Assembly (NCBI RefSeq): GCF_001039355.2 | Contig: NW_019774069.1 | Coordinates: forward strand, 374,346 to 438,345 | DNA length: 64,000 nucleotides | Source of the DNA: Lingula anatina | Taxonomy: Eukaryota; Brachiopoda; Lingulata; Lingulida; Lingulidae | Direction: 5' to 3' | Shown: positions 11,758-26,100 of the stretch, piece after piece | Position numbering within the stretch: the stretch's first letter is position 1 | Layout: each line of letters opens with the position of its first letter | Translations under genes and position numbers: made by a program | The notes under the pieces: model-generated | The model's database searches: none | Told to the model about the DNA's origin: nothing | Seen by the model: only the letters and a program-made list of their open reading frames with translations

Positions 11758-14700
11758 CTGAAAGAAACTGTACATAAAATAAAGATTTATAGAACGTGCC
11801 TCAGAAAAAGAAAATGGATCAGAAATTCTTCACCCGCGCCGGAGACTAATTGGGCTTTTGATTCAGCATACCAGCTCTTTTTTAAGTTCCATTTTTGAAA
11901 CAAAATCCATGACTTTTGACCCACAATAAAGCTCCTCAGGTGTATGTTGGATGTTTCATAAGGTACCTTTTTGGCTTATGAGTTAAGTTCCGTCTATTGT
12001 CTCTGTCTGTATAAATTGACCGTACAGAACACTTATGAGTGATATCAGTAGTTTCAGACATCATCTATAGCACTAAAAGGCTGGAGTCGCTTTTGATTAA
12101 TACTATTTTTTCCACTGCAGCCTTTTCATAATTGGCGCATAGGGTTATTTCGAAAAAGGCTCAGTAATCTCCAAATACTTTCAACAGTTGTCATGCCTTG
12201 ACAACTGATGTATGTTCTATCGATATGATTGACATAACCAGAGACAAGGTCGCCGAGTACCGGTCGGCCTGACAGGTACAGAGGTCTGGATATAATTATC
12301 TATCTAACATGTGCTTCGGAACGCGTGCAAAAGGGGCAGAATGCCAACATCAATGTGCATTTGCAATATATGAAGATTCAGAATTATTTTGCCACTATGC
12401 AAATATAAGTAGATAACCAATAGTATTTAATTTTTTTGTTCATACTATTTATTCATTCTTATTTTTTTCTTTTTTGAAATCAGACAATTTACCAATACCG
12501 GACCGTTTTTGTTAAAAAAAAAAAAAAACACCAATCTTTGGCACCCTTTTCTCAAGTAGGTACATGTTGATGTTCCTACTGGTACCTACGAGCACACCTG
12601 AATATTCCGAAGGGTGGCATAGCTTTAAATGCTGCGCTCCTCTGCAAAGCTACATATATCCATTACAGAAAAGTAAAAAACAACGATTCTATCAAGCCTT
12701 GCAATTATTCTTTTTTGTAACTTTTCGTAAGGCTTTTTATAGTATTTGCTTATGAAATTTAAACATATGCATGCATACTTTACCCTCAAAATAGCTCAGA
12801 ATGGTGGAGCCCACTACTCTCGCAAGAAACCTGTAATGGTCTATCCTACCAGTCGGTTAACATTTTGACATGAATGAGATAGCAGTATTGACATGGCCAG
12901 ATAGGCTTGGGACTAATACCCTATCATGATGACAGGTGGCGTGGATAACCCCTACAAAAACCTATAAGACGTTGACCCCAAAACACAAATAGAAAACCGG
13001 GCCAACTCTTTGATAGATTTTAATGCACATTTAAATCTATTAAAAATACTATATATAATATATATTTCCCAAATACAGCCAGTACCCCGTATTACGTAAC
13101 TGACCTTTTAATAGAAAATACATTTTGATGTTGTTTTGGGTTGTGCGCACCAGCCTATCTATCCGAAAGGATGAAACGTGAGGTACCCTTACTGCTGGTA
13201 AGACCTCATGACGCTGTGCATTTCAACCTTGCTGCGCATAAATACCTCTGAATATCCTTGTCCTGACAATCTCTGTGGCACACCTTGGACTATGTAAATC
13301 CAATGCAAAGTGCTTTCGTGTCCGTTCAGGCACTAGGACGATAAAGGCTTGGGTCTCTTTATGGGTACCGTGAGCATGTAAGGCCGAAAACTGAGGCAAC
13401 CTCACCCCCCCCCCCCCCCTTGAGCATGGGAGAGGGAACCTTTAGAGTGTCATAGCAGGAATTGTGTCTAGCTGAAGTCAATTTTAAATATCTGGGCAAG
13501 AGATAGCAACTGATTACTGTTTACTTTAACGATAATCTGAAAAATACAGATGGAACGATAACATGGGGATAGGATGGGGTTCGGGTGCAACAGAACTCCG
13601 CTGACATATTCAATGACTTTTTTTTTGGCATGTTCCTTCGCATTTTATTGAAAATATCGTGCAATTTGGCACATAATATACATAATATATTTTTTATTCG
13701 GCTAGTGTGTAATATTTTTTGATCGGCTATATTGTATATCAAACTCCGCCAAATATCAATGCCATGCAGAATTTCAAAACAAGGATATTTCTAAAATACC
13801 ATCAGTATTCTTTGAATTTGTAAACTGGTCTTAAATTAGGCCACTTACACGCTCGGTATATAAGAATTCCAAGGGTCAAATAGATAAAATATAATCGCAT
13901 GGGGTTCCTTGGTTTTTGATGTCTTGTTTGCACGTTATATTTAACAAGACATGAAGTACATCAAGAGGTAACTAGGGGATCAAACAGGCGTAACCGACTC
14001 CTCGGTACATGTACCATCAGCTGGGTTAGGCACATCAAAGAAATAATACACAGGAAGAGTTAAAACGTTTAATGTCAGACACACTTGTGAAAATGCATCT
14101 TTTGACCACAAACAAATGCAGCATGTGGACACGCCTCTGATCTTTCTGTTTATGAAATAAAGTATCTGACCTCTAAAACATCAATTAAAAAAGACGAATA
14201 AAGCTTCTGTAATAATATAAGTGAGATCTTTATTTCTTTAGGTAGTGAGATATTACACGTTTCAATTTATCTGAAATTCACTGCATATTAAAAAAATCAT
14301 ATTTAAAGTAATACCACTCCTAAACCATGTAAAATGGCCTTTTTTTTTAGAGAGAAGTGCATGTCTTATGGGCTTCGGAACTGATGTGTCGACAGGATGT
14401 TCTTTTCCAAATGAGAGCACATTTAGAACATTTAGCGGCAAGGTTGTAAGCACAGGCCCGCACCCAATTATACATGTATAGACTATGTGTTCCCGCGGGA
14501 GATAATTTGACCCGGTAATGTAAGGTAATATTTGTGTTTGGCGAGGTCAACTTCAAACACTTGACCTTAGAAGTTCAAGCGCATATCTAGAAGTTTTTAA
14601 ATGAAAAATTTGGAAAATTTCGATTATGGTGCCTTGTGGCAAACGCCACACCTATGCAGAAAACACCTGGGGGCTTATTCAACACAGATTGCTTTGTTTA

Positions 14701-16321
14701 TAGTGTATTCTACATAAAATGCTCAGATAGCCCAAATCACTTGAACAGAGTTGGAAGAATGCCACGCATTTGGTTTTCATCTTTTACAATTGCCGAAAAT
14801 TTGTCACGTCAGTTGGAGTATAAATTCTGTGTATGCCACCAATAATTTACCGAGTTTGAATCACAGTTAGACCGCTTGTTTCATGGTTTCCTCTGCGCAT
14901 TACGTTAACTTTCAAGTTATGTGCAAAACACAACAATCAAGATGACCAATACGTTTGAAAAACTTAGTATAAATAACTGGCCAGTCATTTGGAACTAAAT
15001 TTTTAAATCAAATTTAAAATAATTAATCGAATCCAAGCGCAGAGACGGGTCGAACAATGTCTCGTAAGTAGCTGAAAATTGCCCTTTTTTCGAGGAAAAT
15101 ACGTTTTGGCAGGCAAATCCTGTGGAGAACATAAATCGACCGCATACCCCGAGGAGGCGCAACGCTGGCTTGCCTTCCTTCGTTCTAGTATTGTGAACCA
15201 ATATGTGAATGAGTGGTACGTTACAGAGAGCGATTTTCTTGTGAGCATGTAACATCTCTTTCATTGAAGGTAACCATGCCCCTTGCCACCCCCTCCACAC
15301 CCAATAAAAACAGGATTTTTAAACTAAGGACAAAAGCAGTGAAGAAAACCCTCAAAGAAGCAATATCTGAGTTTGCAACTCGATAGTGTGGTTGGTAGGC
15401 ACAAGAGAATTGCCAATGCCACAATGGAAATCGGATGTTACTGAAGTACTAATACTTCATGGAAAAAATATTGTCAGGTGACCAATATCACTAAAAACAC
15501 TTTTTGAAACTTCACGTGCAAAGATGATTTATTTCAAACATATAGCTTCACATTATGCTATAGGAAACTCATCGGATCATTTTTACAAAACGTGTTTTTA
15601 CTCTCGCATAAATCACTTTCTTTTCCCCTAAAGGAAATGTGCGCCAGCCAGACTTTGATCACGCATAAAAGTTACATAAAAAGAATGTACTAATAACCAG
15701 TAAGAGCCATTCTGTGAACAACACAAAATTGAAAGAAGTGTCATCTTATCATGCTGCGTCATTCTTATATCCCACAAGACTACTTTGCAATATGTGCACA
15801 TAGAAAGGGAAAACGGAGACTATCATAGCATAATTTGAGACTTGCAGATTATATAAACGTTTGAATTATAAATGTGCAATAAAAAACGGACCAGTGGTCC
15901 TGCGTGTTACCGGACAGACCAGCATACAAAGCTAAGTTTTTTATGACGCGATTATGATATCAAATGAAGAGCGGCAGAGGATGGGAAACTGGTTGAATTT
16001 GACAAAGGATAATGGTGAAATTTACCCAAGTGATTTTCTCTTACTTCCAGAACAATAGGTTAATACAAAGGAAACATATTTCCTATTAGAGTGAAATTTC
16101 GGCGATTTACCATTTACTTTCTTGTTACATTGTTCAATTTCAATCTTTTATATCCACGTTTTAGACCTTTACGACAAATTTTGAAAAACGTTAAAATACA
16201 TACATATTACTCTAAATGTAATCTACACGTAATATCAGAAGTTTTTTTTTGGGGGGGGGGGGGGGGAATTACATTTTTGCCTAAAATTCTGAAAATTTTT
16301 GCACAAAAATGGCAGCAAAAA
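11758..16321. other. Intergenic region upstream of gene B
   Basis: No gene recognised. It probably contains the gene B promoter and a non-coding first exon that I cannot place. Visible features are a poly-A run near 12513-12528, a poly-C run at 13404-13419, an inverted pair of AGGTCAA/TTGACCT motifs at 14544-14567, and a T/G-rich run just before the assembly gap. Small reading frames at 13223-13405 and 14995-15424 (minus) look like chance. Confidence 0.5.
13404..13419. repeat. Poly-C tract
   Basis: A 16-base run of C directly after CTGAGGCAACCTCA. Simple low-complexity sequence. Confidence 0.9.
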
Positions 16322-17043
16322 NNNNNNNNNNNNNNNNNNNNNNNNNNNNNNNNNNNNNNNNNNNNNNNNNNNNNNNNNNNNNNNNNNNNNNNNNNNNNNN
16401 NNNNNNNNNNNNNNNNNNNNNNNNNNNNNNNNNNNNNNNNNNNNNNNNNNNNNNNNNNNNNNNNNNNNNNNNNNNNNNNNNNNNNNNNNNNNNNNNNNNN
16501 NNNNNNNNNNNNNNNNNNNNNNNNNNNNNNNNNNNNNNNNNNNNNNNNNNNNNNNNNNNNNNNNNNNNNNNNNNNNNNNNNNNNNNNNNNNNNNNNNNNN
16601 NNNNNNNNNNNNNNNNNNNNNNNNNNNNNNNNNNNNNNNNNNNNNNNNNNNNNNNNNNNNNNNNNNNNNNNNNNNNNNNNNNNNNNNNNNNNNNNNNNNN
16701 NNNNNNNNNNNNNNNNNNNNNNNNNNNNNNNNNNNNNNNNNNNNNNNNNNNNNNNNNNNNNNNNNNNNNNNNNNNNNNNNNNNNNNNNNNNNNNNNNNNN
16801 NNNNNNNNNNNNNNNNNNNNNNNNNNNNNNNNNNNNNNNNNNNNNNNNNNNNNNNNNNNNNNNNNNNNNNNNNNNNNNNNNNNNNNNNNNNNNNNNNNNN
16901 NNNNNNNNNNNNNNNNNNNNNNNNNNNNNNNNNNNNNNNNNNNNNNNNNNNNNNNNNNNNNNNNNNNNNNNNNNNNNNNNNNNNNNNNNNNNNNNNNNNN
17001 NNNNNNNNNNNNNNNNNNNNNNNNNNNNNNNNNNNNNNNNNNN
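16322..17043. other. Assembly gap (722 Ns)
   Basis: A run of N flanked on the left by a poly-G run and GGCAGCAAAAA, and on the right by about 40 A residues. Homopolymer flanks explain the failed assembly. Apparent long reading frames of Lys or Phe across it are artefacts. Confidence 0.98.
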
Positions 17044-17085
<42 letters not shown>

Positions 17086-17210
17086 AATCTGTGGAAAAAA
17101 GTCCAGAGCTATTAGGCTGCAGAAAAATATACAATAGAAAAAAGTTGTGGTGTAATTCCAAGATGTTATTGCTAACGGATAGACAGACAAACGGACAAAA
17201 GACATGGCAA

Positions 17211-17242
17211 TAGGTTATTGGACCTAAAGGTCCAGTAACCTA
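17211..17242. repeat. Short perfect-type hairpin
   Basis: Arms TAGGTTATTGGACC and GGTCCAGTAACCTA with a four-base TAAA loop and a single mismatch. It follows a GACAGACAAACGGACAAAAG stretch, the kind of tail seen on short dispersed repeats. Probably the end of a repeat element that includes the gap. Confidence 0.6.
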
Positions 17243-19951
17243 CAATACTACTCAAATGTCAAATCTGCTCATTTAGTTTCCTATAAAAAAAGTAAACACT
17301 TCTGCATAGAATTAACAAATTTTCAGAATATTGATAATCACAGCTTTTCAATGAGTTGTGCCTTGTATGATCGCTGCCTTTTAAAATGACTTCTTTTGAC
17401 ATTTTTGCACGTTAGCTCATCTATAATTTTGTAACATGTGAAAAACAGTTTTGGGAAAGAATAGTCTGTTTTGAACCCATGACCCAAATAAGAATGTAAT
17501 ATGGATAGGTATTCTTCTCTAAATATACCGACTAAATAATAATTTGCAAAATAACTGCATTTACACCTAAGACACATAAAATACTGTAGTGCACATAACA
17601 TGAAATGTTAAATCACACCATACACACAGTTAAAAAGTAACACTAATAGTAATACAAGCTGTCTTGAGGATTAACCCCTCGCTTAGTCATGCCTTGATTT
17701 CAACACACTCCAGGCTTAGAAAGCACTGGCCTTCAGCGCACCAAATATTTGACCATCAGTAGCTTATCAGCATACACTCCCCCCTCCCCAAAGGAAAAAA
17801 AAAAGTTAAATTACAATTTTTGTAGTACATGGCGTAAGTTAGTTAATGCTATTTATTACTTGGCAGAATGATGACTAAAGAATACAATATTAGCAAGGCA
17901 GTGCACAGAAAAGTTTACATACTAGCAATGCCACATAGCTCCAGTATTCCTTTGAATCCCCATTTCAGATTAGAAACATTACTCTGGAGGTGGCAGGTGC
18001 ATCTAAGACCAACCTACAGACAAAATCTATGGCTAAAATCCACTACCTCTGTACTTTCTTTACTGAGATGAAAGGTGTATTGTGACAGTAAATGTGGTTA
18101 ATATGTATACATGTCAACTTCTTGCTAGAGAAAAATATGTACAAGTTTACATTCTATTGGTGTAAAAGCCATTGATAATGAATCCTTCAAAATACCTTAA
18201 ATGAACTTCTACGCTACTGAACACAACAGCAACCTGATTTTTTTAATTGGACACAAAATTATTTAAGGAATCATTAACAGACAAATATTTCTAATTATCA
18301 GTATGTTACAGCGAGTTGGGGTTTCCAATGTAACTTCATTAATACTGTCCTTCTTGCCACTACATAATGCTGTTTCCTTCCCTGGCAAGTAATTTTATTT
18401 CTTGTCAGATTTTTGACACTGGTTTACAAGATTTTGTGAAGCATTTTTTTTTCTATTGTTTAAGTTGATGACGTGGCTCTAGCATAAAACACAATGTTTT
18501 ACAATTTATATAACTATTATATAATTACTATAGCTTATCAAAAGCACTTAACATGTTATATGAGGAAATGACAATCATAATAGCATTGGTCTTCAACACA
18601 AAAAGACCTGGTGGGTTCCAAATGCATTTAATTGAATGTGACCTTTAAAATTTAACATGAAAAATTCCATAATTATAAAAGTGCCCCTTATTTAGCCCAA
18701 CTGCATATAATGGCATATTATAAGAAAGTTTTAAGATAGCTACCCTCATGGCAGTATAGATTGCTAATAGTAAAGATACATTTCATCCAATGTACACACT
18801 TTTTAATCATGTTGACATTGAAAATGTTGAATTAAAAGCCATCTCCCTTTTTCATGGCAAAAAAAACTTCATGACTGGAATGTCCCACATTACTATGTGT
18901 CCAGTTCTATGCTGTATTCAAACACTGGTAACAGTTGTAACATATAAGCATTCTTCCAGCCAGCAGAGATTTATTCATACAACAGTGACTTAGCATTCAT
19001 AATTCAGCAAACATCGACATAATCAGCATGTTACAGTGTGTATAATTAAATCAACTTTTGTAAATCTATTGACCGGGTGTCATAGTCTGCAACTTCTCTT
19101 GATTCAAGGTAACATAAACAACATTCCCTGAGTGGGTGGGAGTCCATTTCCTTAATCCAACAAGTCTACACGTTGGTGATGAAGAAAATTCTACTGCCAC
19201 GCTGTAAAGACAAGCTTTTTTATTAAATAGTCTAAATTCCAGTTTCAGAATATAAGTGACCCTCAACCAGGAATCTACAGTTTTTGGGAAAATGCGTCTT
19301 TTGAAAGTTGTCAGTATTACTTGCAATCAAGCAAGGCTTATCAAGGCAAGCAGCTTATGAAGCATATGGTTAGTTAAAGGTGTAAGCATTAATACAGAGC
19401 TTCCTTCATGAGAACACATCCTCAGCACTATAATACAGCCAGTATCACACTAAGTCACCTCCCTGGGCTCATCAGTACAAATGGTGTTTAACTTGAGCAA
19501 ACAAGTAACTCGTACAGTAAACAAATCAGTAACAGCAGTAAGTAGTCCTTCCACATACATAACCATTTCAGCTCTAGCTCTTAAAACAAGCATCAAAACA
19601 TAAATTTTGGTTGTTTAGTATTGACATAAATGTTTTGTCACATTCTAATTAAGCATTAGTAAGTGGTATATTTATATTCATATACATATACATAAAAAAG
19701 CCTGATTGTTACCAAAAGAGCCCAAAAACAGCCAAAATATGAGTGGCTGATATGCTATCTAATGTGCACCTGTTCCAAAAAGCAGCAGGCGGGTTCAAAA
19801 TGAACATTGTATAAAACATTCATATACCAAGATATCCCAAGGGAAAAATATGCAATTAAGTAGTACATCTACACATCCTGATTCTAGGGGCAATTATTTC
19901 TTACCAAACCTTGTACATAAAAATACTAGGACAATGTATAAATAAAACACT
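17243..19951. other. 3' flank / probable 3' UTR of gene A
   Basis: AT-rich, no coding exon seen. Minus-strand AATAAA hexamers at 19219-19224 and 18970-18975 are candidate poly(A) signals, which would give 3' UTRs of roughly 0.7 or 1 kb. The true end cannot be fixed from sequence alone. Confidence 0.4.
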
Positions 19952-20117
19952 CTAAATTTCAGTGGTAGTGCCAAGCATGGGTTCCAAAGTGGTATCAGAG
20001 TTGTCATCAGAAATGTTGGTCACCTTCCTTGGGCCCTGGTCAGACAAATCAGAATTTTCGTCAGATGTTTGAGAGTCCCCCTCTGCCTCCTTCAAGGACA
20101 TGCTCATTCTCTTGACA
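19952..20117 (-). CDS. Gene A last coding exon (cytoplasmic tail)
   Basis: Acceptor TTCTTTTAG, phase 2, encoding (D)VKRMSMSLKEAEGDSQTSDE, further Ser/Asp/Glu-rich sequence, and the end GTTTEI then TAG. The sequence is hydrophilic and acidic, as expected for an SLC22 C-tail. The TEI terminus fits a class I PDZ ligand (S/T-X-hydrophobic). Serines and threonines next to acidic residues look like CK2-type sites (inference). Confidence 0.8.
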
Positions 20118-23100
20118 CTAAAAGAAGAAAAGAAAAAAATATGGACAATTGGAAAAAACCCCTACTAAATCTGGCTTGTATTATGTTGTTTTAATGAAAT
20201 AACAAGTTTAATGGACAATAACTTAAACTAAACTATGAACCAGATACTTTAGGACACACATCTTAAATATATCTAATATTGTATTTCAGTGGAAACTATG
20301 CTTGTTGCTATTTCTATGCTTAGTATTAATATTAGTATTAATATTAATATGCTAGGTTCATAAGTAACACATTTCAACATTCTATATATAAACAACACTT
20401 TTAACCAAAAATTTTTTTTTTTTTTTGGATTTAAGCCTGCCATACATTTTTCTGTTTTAAAATCAAAGTACCCTATCCATACAAGATTCTGTTCTAAATC
20501 AATCAAAGCAAAAGCACTTATCTAATAATCTATGTCCATCATCCATGGAAAAATTATATAGCTAAATATGTATATTAGTCTAGTGCTACTGTGTAAATAT
20601 AACATTATATACAGAATAGCACTAAACTCATCAAATGGACTAAAGGTTCGATACTAAGGATATATTTTTGAGACTATTTAAAACCACAAGATATTTACAG
20701 CTGGTCTAAAAGTTTTACCAACCAGACATTTATTTATACAAACCTTTAAACCATTCAGTTCTAAGCATCTAATGTAATCAACCATTTACAATGAGAGCCA
20801 ACAATGGATTCAAGATATTGCACGACTGCAGACTAGATTTTTATATTTGCATTCATAATAATAAATATATATATCAGAGTAGTTATTTGGCAGCCATGAG
20901 CCCCTCTTGGATCCACCTGTGCCCAGAGTATTTGATAGTCATCAAATGAGGGAGAGCAATCACTCTTATCTCCCTGGTTCAATAGATATCATCCACTTCC
21001 AGTTACCAGTCAACACACATATCTGGTTCACCAACTGGTACACACAGGAAGAAGCTAATATTCATATTGCTCCCATGCACTCTCTATGATAATGATGTTT
21101 GTTTTTTCATTTTGGATTCTAAAGTCAGAAATAGGGTATAGATTTACAGGGATGTCATTTGTCACTAATAAAATAATCAAATCATATAAAAATATCTAAA
21201 AATTGATACAATTAAAGCACAAACTGATTCTTTAATACACAAAATTTTGAGGATCTGTGACCACATGACATGCCTGTTATATATAGGATGTGGTAGAAGA
21301 AAAAGCTTAATTACATATACAAACCTGTACTACATTGGTAATTAAAAATATATATTGATATTTCCCATAATCACCTAATCAGTAGGCAGTATTCCAGGGA
21401 TTTATTTGTTTATCACAAGGTATACCCACACCATACAATGCAGAGCAGTACTCCAATCTAAACAGATTGTTTTGTCTAAAGATCATATCCACATGCAGAA
21501 CTGAACAATCTGAGATCACTCAAGGGGACTTTATAATCAGTGACTCCATTTTGAATCACAGAAAATAGATTGGAACCCTAATACTTGCCCTTTACAATCT
21601 GTCCTCCAGAACATCAGTGGATTTGGCTTTATTTAAGCTAAACAATTTCAAAAAAATCTTAAATGACATAAAAAGATACCATTTGAAGTACTTGTTGGTT
21701 GCAGAGGCTATCTAAGAGAATTTGTTTCTACGCATGCTGTTATGTTATTCTCTAAGAAAGATAAAAAAGAAAGAAAGTAGTTACTTTTTAATTCTGTAAG
21801 GTCAAGATCAACAGAATGACAGCATAAAGAAAACTGACTAATCTAAGAGACTGTAGCAGTAGAAATGTGAAGAATTTCAAACTTTACTTTAACACAGCCA
21901 TACAAAATTAAGATGAGTATAATATGATAAATGTGTTGAAGTAGAATTAATATTGGTTGCCCTAGCTTTTTATTGGCCAGTCAAATGATTTACAAACCAA
22001 TTTCCAAACATTAAAAAAATTCATTCTGCCTTACAAAAATAAAATAAAATAAAATAAATAAATAAATTAATTAATTAATTTACACTTATATGCTTATTGT
22101 TTCTATAATACCCATTCATCGTATATCACTGAAAATGTGACCACTTGGAACAGACTGACTGGCTAATAGTAAGCACAGGCAAGAAATGCTGTGAGTAACT
22201 AACCTGTTCATACTTAGATCTATCTATAGTAATCTGACTATGAAAAGCCAAAAATAAACTAATTAGAATGAAAGGCATGCAAAGAGAAGATGGATCAGAT
22301 TAGTTTAAACATAGAAATTGTTAATTAATCATTATTGAAAGCAAACATAAGTGATAACAAAAGTATGCTTAATATTAAACATACAAAAACTTAAAGTTAA
22401 TTAGAAGTGTACTTAAAGGTTAATGAAAAATGTACAAAAAAATGAATAAAAAACAAAAATTAAAGACATAATTGTTAGTCAGTGAAGAATTATTAGCATA
22501 TAAACTAAATGTGGCTTCATCATACAGGTATTTTAAGCAGCAAAAAGAGATTTCAATAATAAATGTGTCAATTTATCAAAATCTGAAAACAATGAGGGGA
22601 TTTTCATTTAATACATGCCAATAATAAATGTGTCAATTTATCAAAATCTGAAAACAATGAGGGGATTTTCATTTAATACATGCCAGAAAGAAATTTTAAA
22701 ATTAGGGTTATTCAGTTTATAAAACTCTGTTCTTTTCTTTATTGATAACCAATACAGTATCAAATAATGTTAAAGATGTTTAGGAAGATGTGGTTGAACA
22801 TTAAAACATGGTCTTTTTACTTCAGAAAATGGTATTGCTGCAAGTAAACTACTTATCACCTGCTGCTTAAAAATACTGTAAAAAGCCCAAGTTAATAAAG
22901 TTAAAATGCCACCACTATCTTAACTGTCACACTAATGAACATAGTGTTTATTACAAATGAATTTCTCATAAAGGCACATACTCATAGAAGCCTGGCAGTC
23001 CAAACTGCTCTCCCTGCTCCAGGTTTTCTGGCATAGGTACATTGTTAGTCTCTGGGAGCAACAGGGCCAGACCCCCAGCAATCAGTGGAATGATGCCAAA

Positions 23101-26100
23101 GATAATCTGTGGGACACTCGAATGAGTGTAGTCACCCTAATGACAAAAAAAAAAAAAAAAAAAAAAAAAAAAGATAAATATGGTTATGAATATAAATACA
23201 GAATGTATTTAACAGTTTAATGACAAATGTGTAAGCTTAAGTTATATTGTGGTGGCACAGTACATATAATTTGGTTAGTTGAGAATTGTATGAAATGCAG
23301 CAAGTGCTAGAAGTGAAACTTACCATTAAGTTCACTAGAGGAGCAAGAATTCCTCCCACCCTGGCAAACATGGAGCTGACACCCACTACTCCATTCCTTA
23401 TCACAGTCGGGAATGCTTCGGCTGAGTAGTTGTACACAAGGACAAAGGCGGAACCTGTGAACGCCTTACCAATCATGGACAAAGTGATGACTAGCCAGTC
23501 TAGTCCTACAGAAAAGAAATATATTTTGTTACAATTTTAACACACATGTTTTGTGGAGTGCCTAGACAGCTACAGAGAAACACTTAACACAGAAATACAT
23601 TCAAAAATTTCCAATCATCTCATGCACAATTACAATGCAATGGAATGACAATTAAATATGTATTCGAATATGCTTGCTACTCTTCACAATTTTCATAATT
23701 TTGCATTCACACAGGCTGCATAAAAGAGGAAATTGCAAATATTTACAACTTATCTTCCAATACATGAATTGAAAAAAGCCCACAAATTACAAATTTAGCA
23801 AACAAATGTCAAAATGTAGCCTCCTCAAAAATATTTTTCACGCATATGAGATGAAAAAAAAAATGTGTGCACACCAATATGCCTACCTCCACCAGGAGAA
23901 AGAATAGGAATCACACCAGCCCCAATGCAGGCTACTCCACAAAAGATCATACTCATACACAAACATGGCCGCCGCCCAAGTCTGTCCATAAGGAGGATGC
24001 AGAAGAGGAAGCCAGGGAATTCCACAATACCAGACAGAGACAGGTTCAGGTAGTCATTGCCTCCCGGAAGTTTTGAGGTACTAAGTGATAACCCATAGTA
24101 CACTAAACTCACTGTGAACCTAAAATACAGATAACAGAGTGAAATTAAATACAATGAATATGAAGCACAAAACCCTGAAAATTCTGATAAAACAATTTTA
24201 CTGTTGGGGTAACAATGTGGTTAGAGTCCTGATGAGGTTTTCTGCTACAATCTAATTAACTTTTTGGAGAGTGAATATAAATCATGAACGATAACATTAA
24301 AAGTCCCACTGATTATCAATAAATGACATCATTTTGTTCAAAGAAAAACATGTATGGTAGAGTCCTTAAATATTTGTAGCAGATGCCTTTCAGGAACAGT
24401 AGCACACTGCCTTCCCTCTTCAAAACCTATGAAAGTCCCATCATGCTACCAACATACCATTTATCATGTGAAGTATCAAAATGATACAAATTTTTGAATT
24501 GCTCACAGATGGTGCTTTAATCATTGGAATGGAAGATATCTGCACAAAATTTTTCCTGTAAAAATTCTATGATTTAACAATGCAGTCTTCTACCCTGTAT
24601 TAAAACTTAGCAATCACCCCTACATCAAGTTCTCACTTTGGAAAATAAAAACTTTTTCTAATCCCCACCTGACCTGTTGTCCATTCTTAAAAATTCCTGA
24701 AAAAAATTATTTTGTTGCATCATGTTCTTGGTCTATGCTGTAAGCTGAAGGATGATATACCAATTTTACAAATTATTTGGACCAGCAGACTGTGAACAAC
24801 CAGACACTGCTTTGGCATCAGCATATGTGTTCATTGTGACACTGTGGAAAATATATTTGTTCCATTGTGACAGTGTAAGAAATGTATTCTTTGTCAGAGC
24901 ATTTCAGCCAGTATTTGGAACCTCTCAGCTGAGACCATATGATTAGAAGATTAGATCTATGACAACTTATTTCCTAAACTATATAAACCAGTACAGCTAC
25001 CCAGCCTCCTAAAACCTACTCCTTCTCTCTCATTCTGTGATCCCCCTTGTATGGTGCTCCCTTAAAGACAACATGCACGCTGCTGGAAAATGATGGCTAA
25101 ATTATCTTGCAGAGTTCTCATGTAAACATTTACAGTATCACTACATTTCAAAATAATGCAAAGGTCCAACACAAACCTGTTGGCCATCCAAACAGTTGTT
25201 CAGGGATAATACTTCGTAATGTCATTTGGTTGTTATTATTATTCAAATTCTACCCTAGGGGACTTGCAATGTTTGCAAAACAGAAAATAGCATTGTATCC
25301 TTATGACAGTCCCAATGCCTTTTATGTTATTTCTATTTAGGCAACTATGCACTGCCTCACAAATATCTGGCACATGGTTCTATACCTTTTTTGTATAACT
25401 ACAGACTAAAATTTACATATTTGAAAACACTTTGTGGCTAGCCTCTACCTGAAGTATAACTGGTGCCAATAAGAGAAAAGATAAACAGACAATTCACCAA
25501 ATCACTGTTACAAAATTAACCAGGAGGAAACATGAAGTTTTTGAAATTCATCTGCTGAAGAAACGATTTCACAGAAAAAGTTGACAACTCTGGGCCTGTA
25601 TTCTACTGCTTTAATAAAGAGCAAGTTAATATCAATCAAAATATAAGTACAGATATTTTAAGAAAGTGTGCATGAAGATCCCTTTGACAATTCAAATGAT
25701 GTTCTTTCAGTCATCAATACAGTGGGGTCTGAACAAGTGAAACCTAGAATGCTGAATTTCCTTTTGTATGATAGGAGACAAAGACAAGCTGCATTGTTGA
25801 AACCATACTACATGTGTGATAGAGTGATGACCACATGACTGCTGTTGGCACAACTGTGGAACTTTCATCATGAGCATGTATGAACCACTGTTGTTATAAA
25901 GAAGTTAATGGAAAAAAGATTTCTGAAATGATAGCAACATGTACGCATCATATATAACAATCGGCGTATGTTCACCATATGTCATACTTACGGCATCAAC
26001 AACCTTAACTTACCCGCCACCCAGTCCTCATATATGAGAATTGAGTAATATGGGAAAAGTATCAGGAAATAATCAATCAAGGCAGTGTGATTCAGGCTAG

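Noticed and set aside
13223-13405. 60-residue minus-strand frame
   Set aside because: Short, next to a poly-C run, no homology that I recognise.
16091-17213. Several long reading frames rich in Lys or Phe
   Set aside because: They run through the 722-base N gap and its poly-A flank; the residues are unknown or homopolymer.
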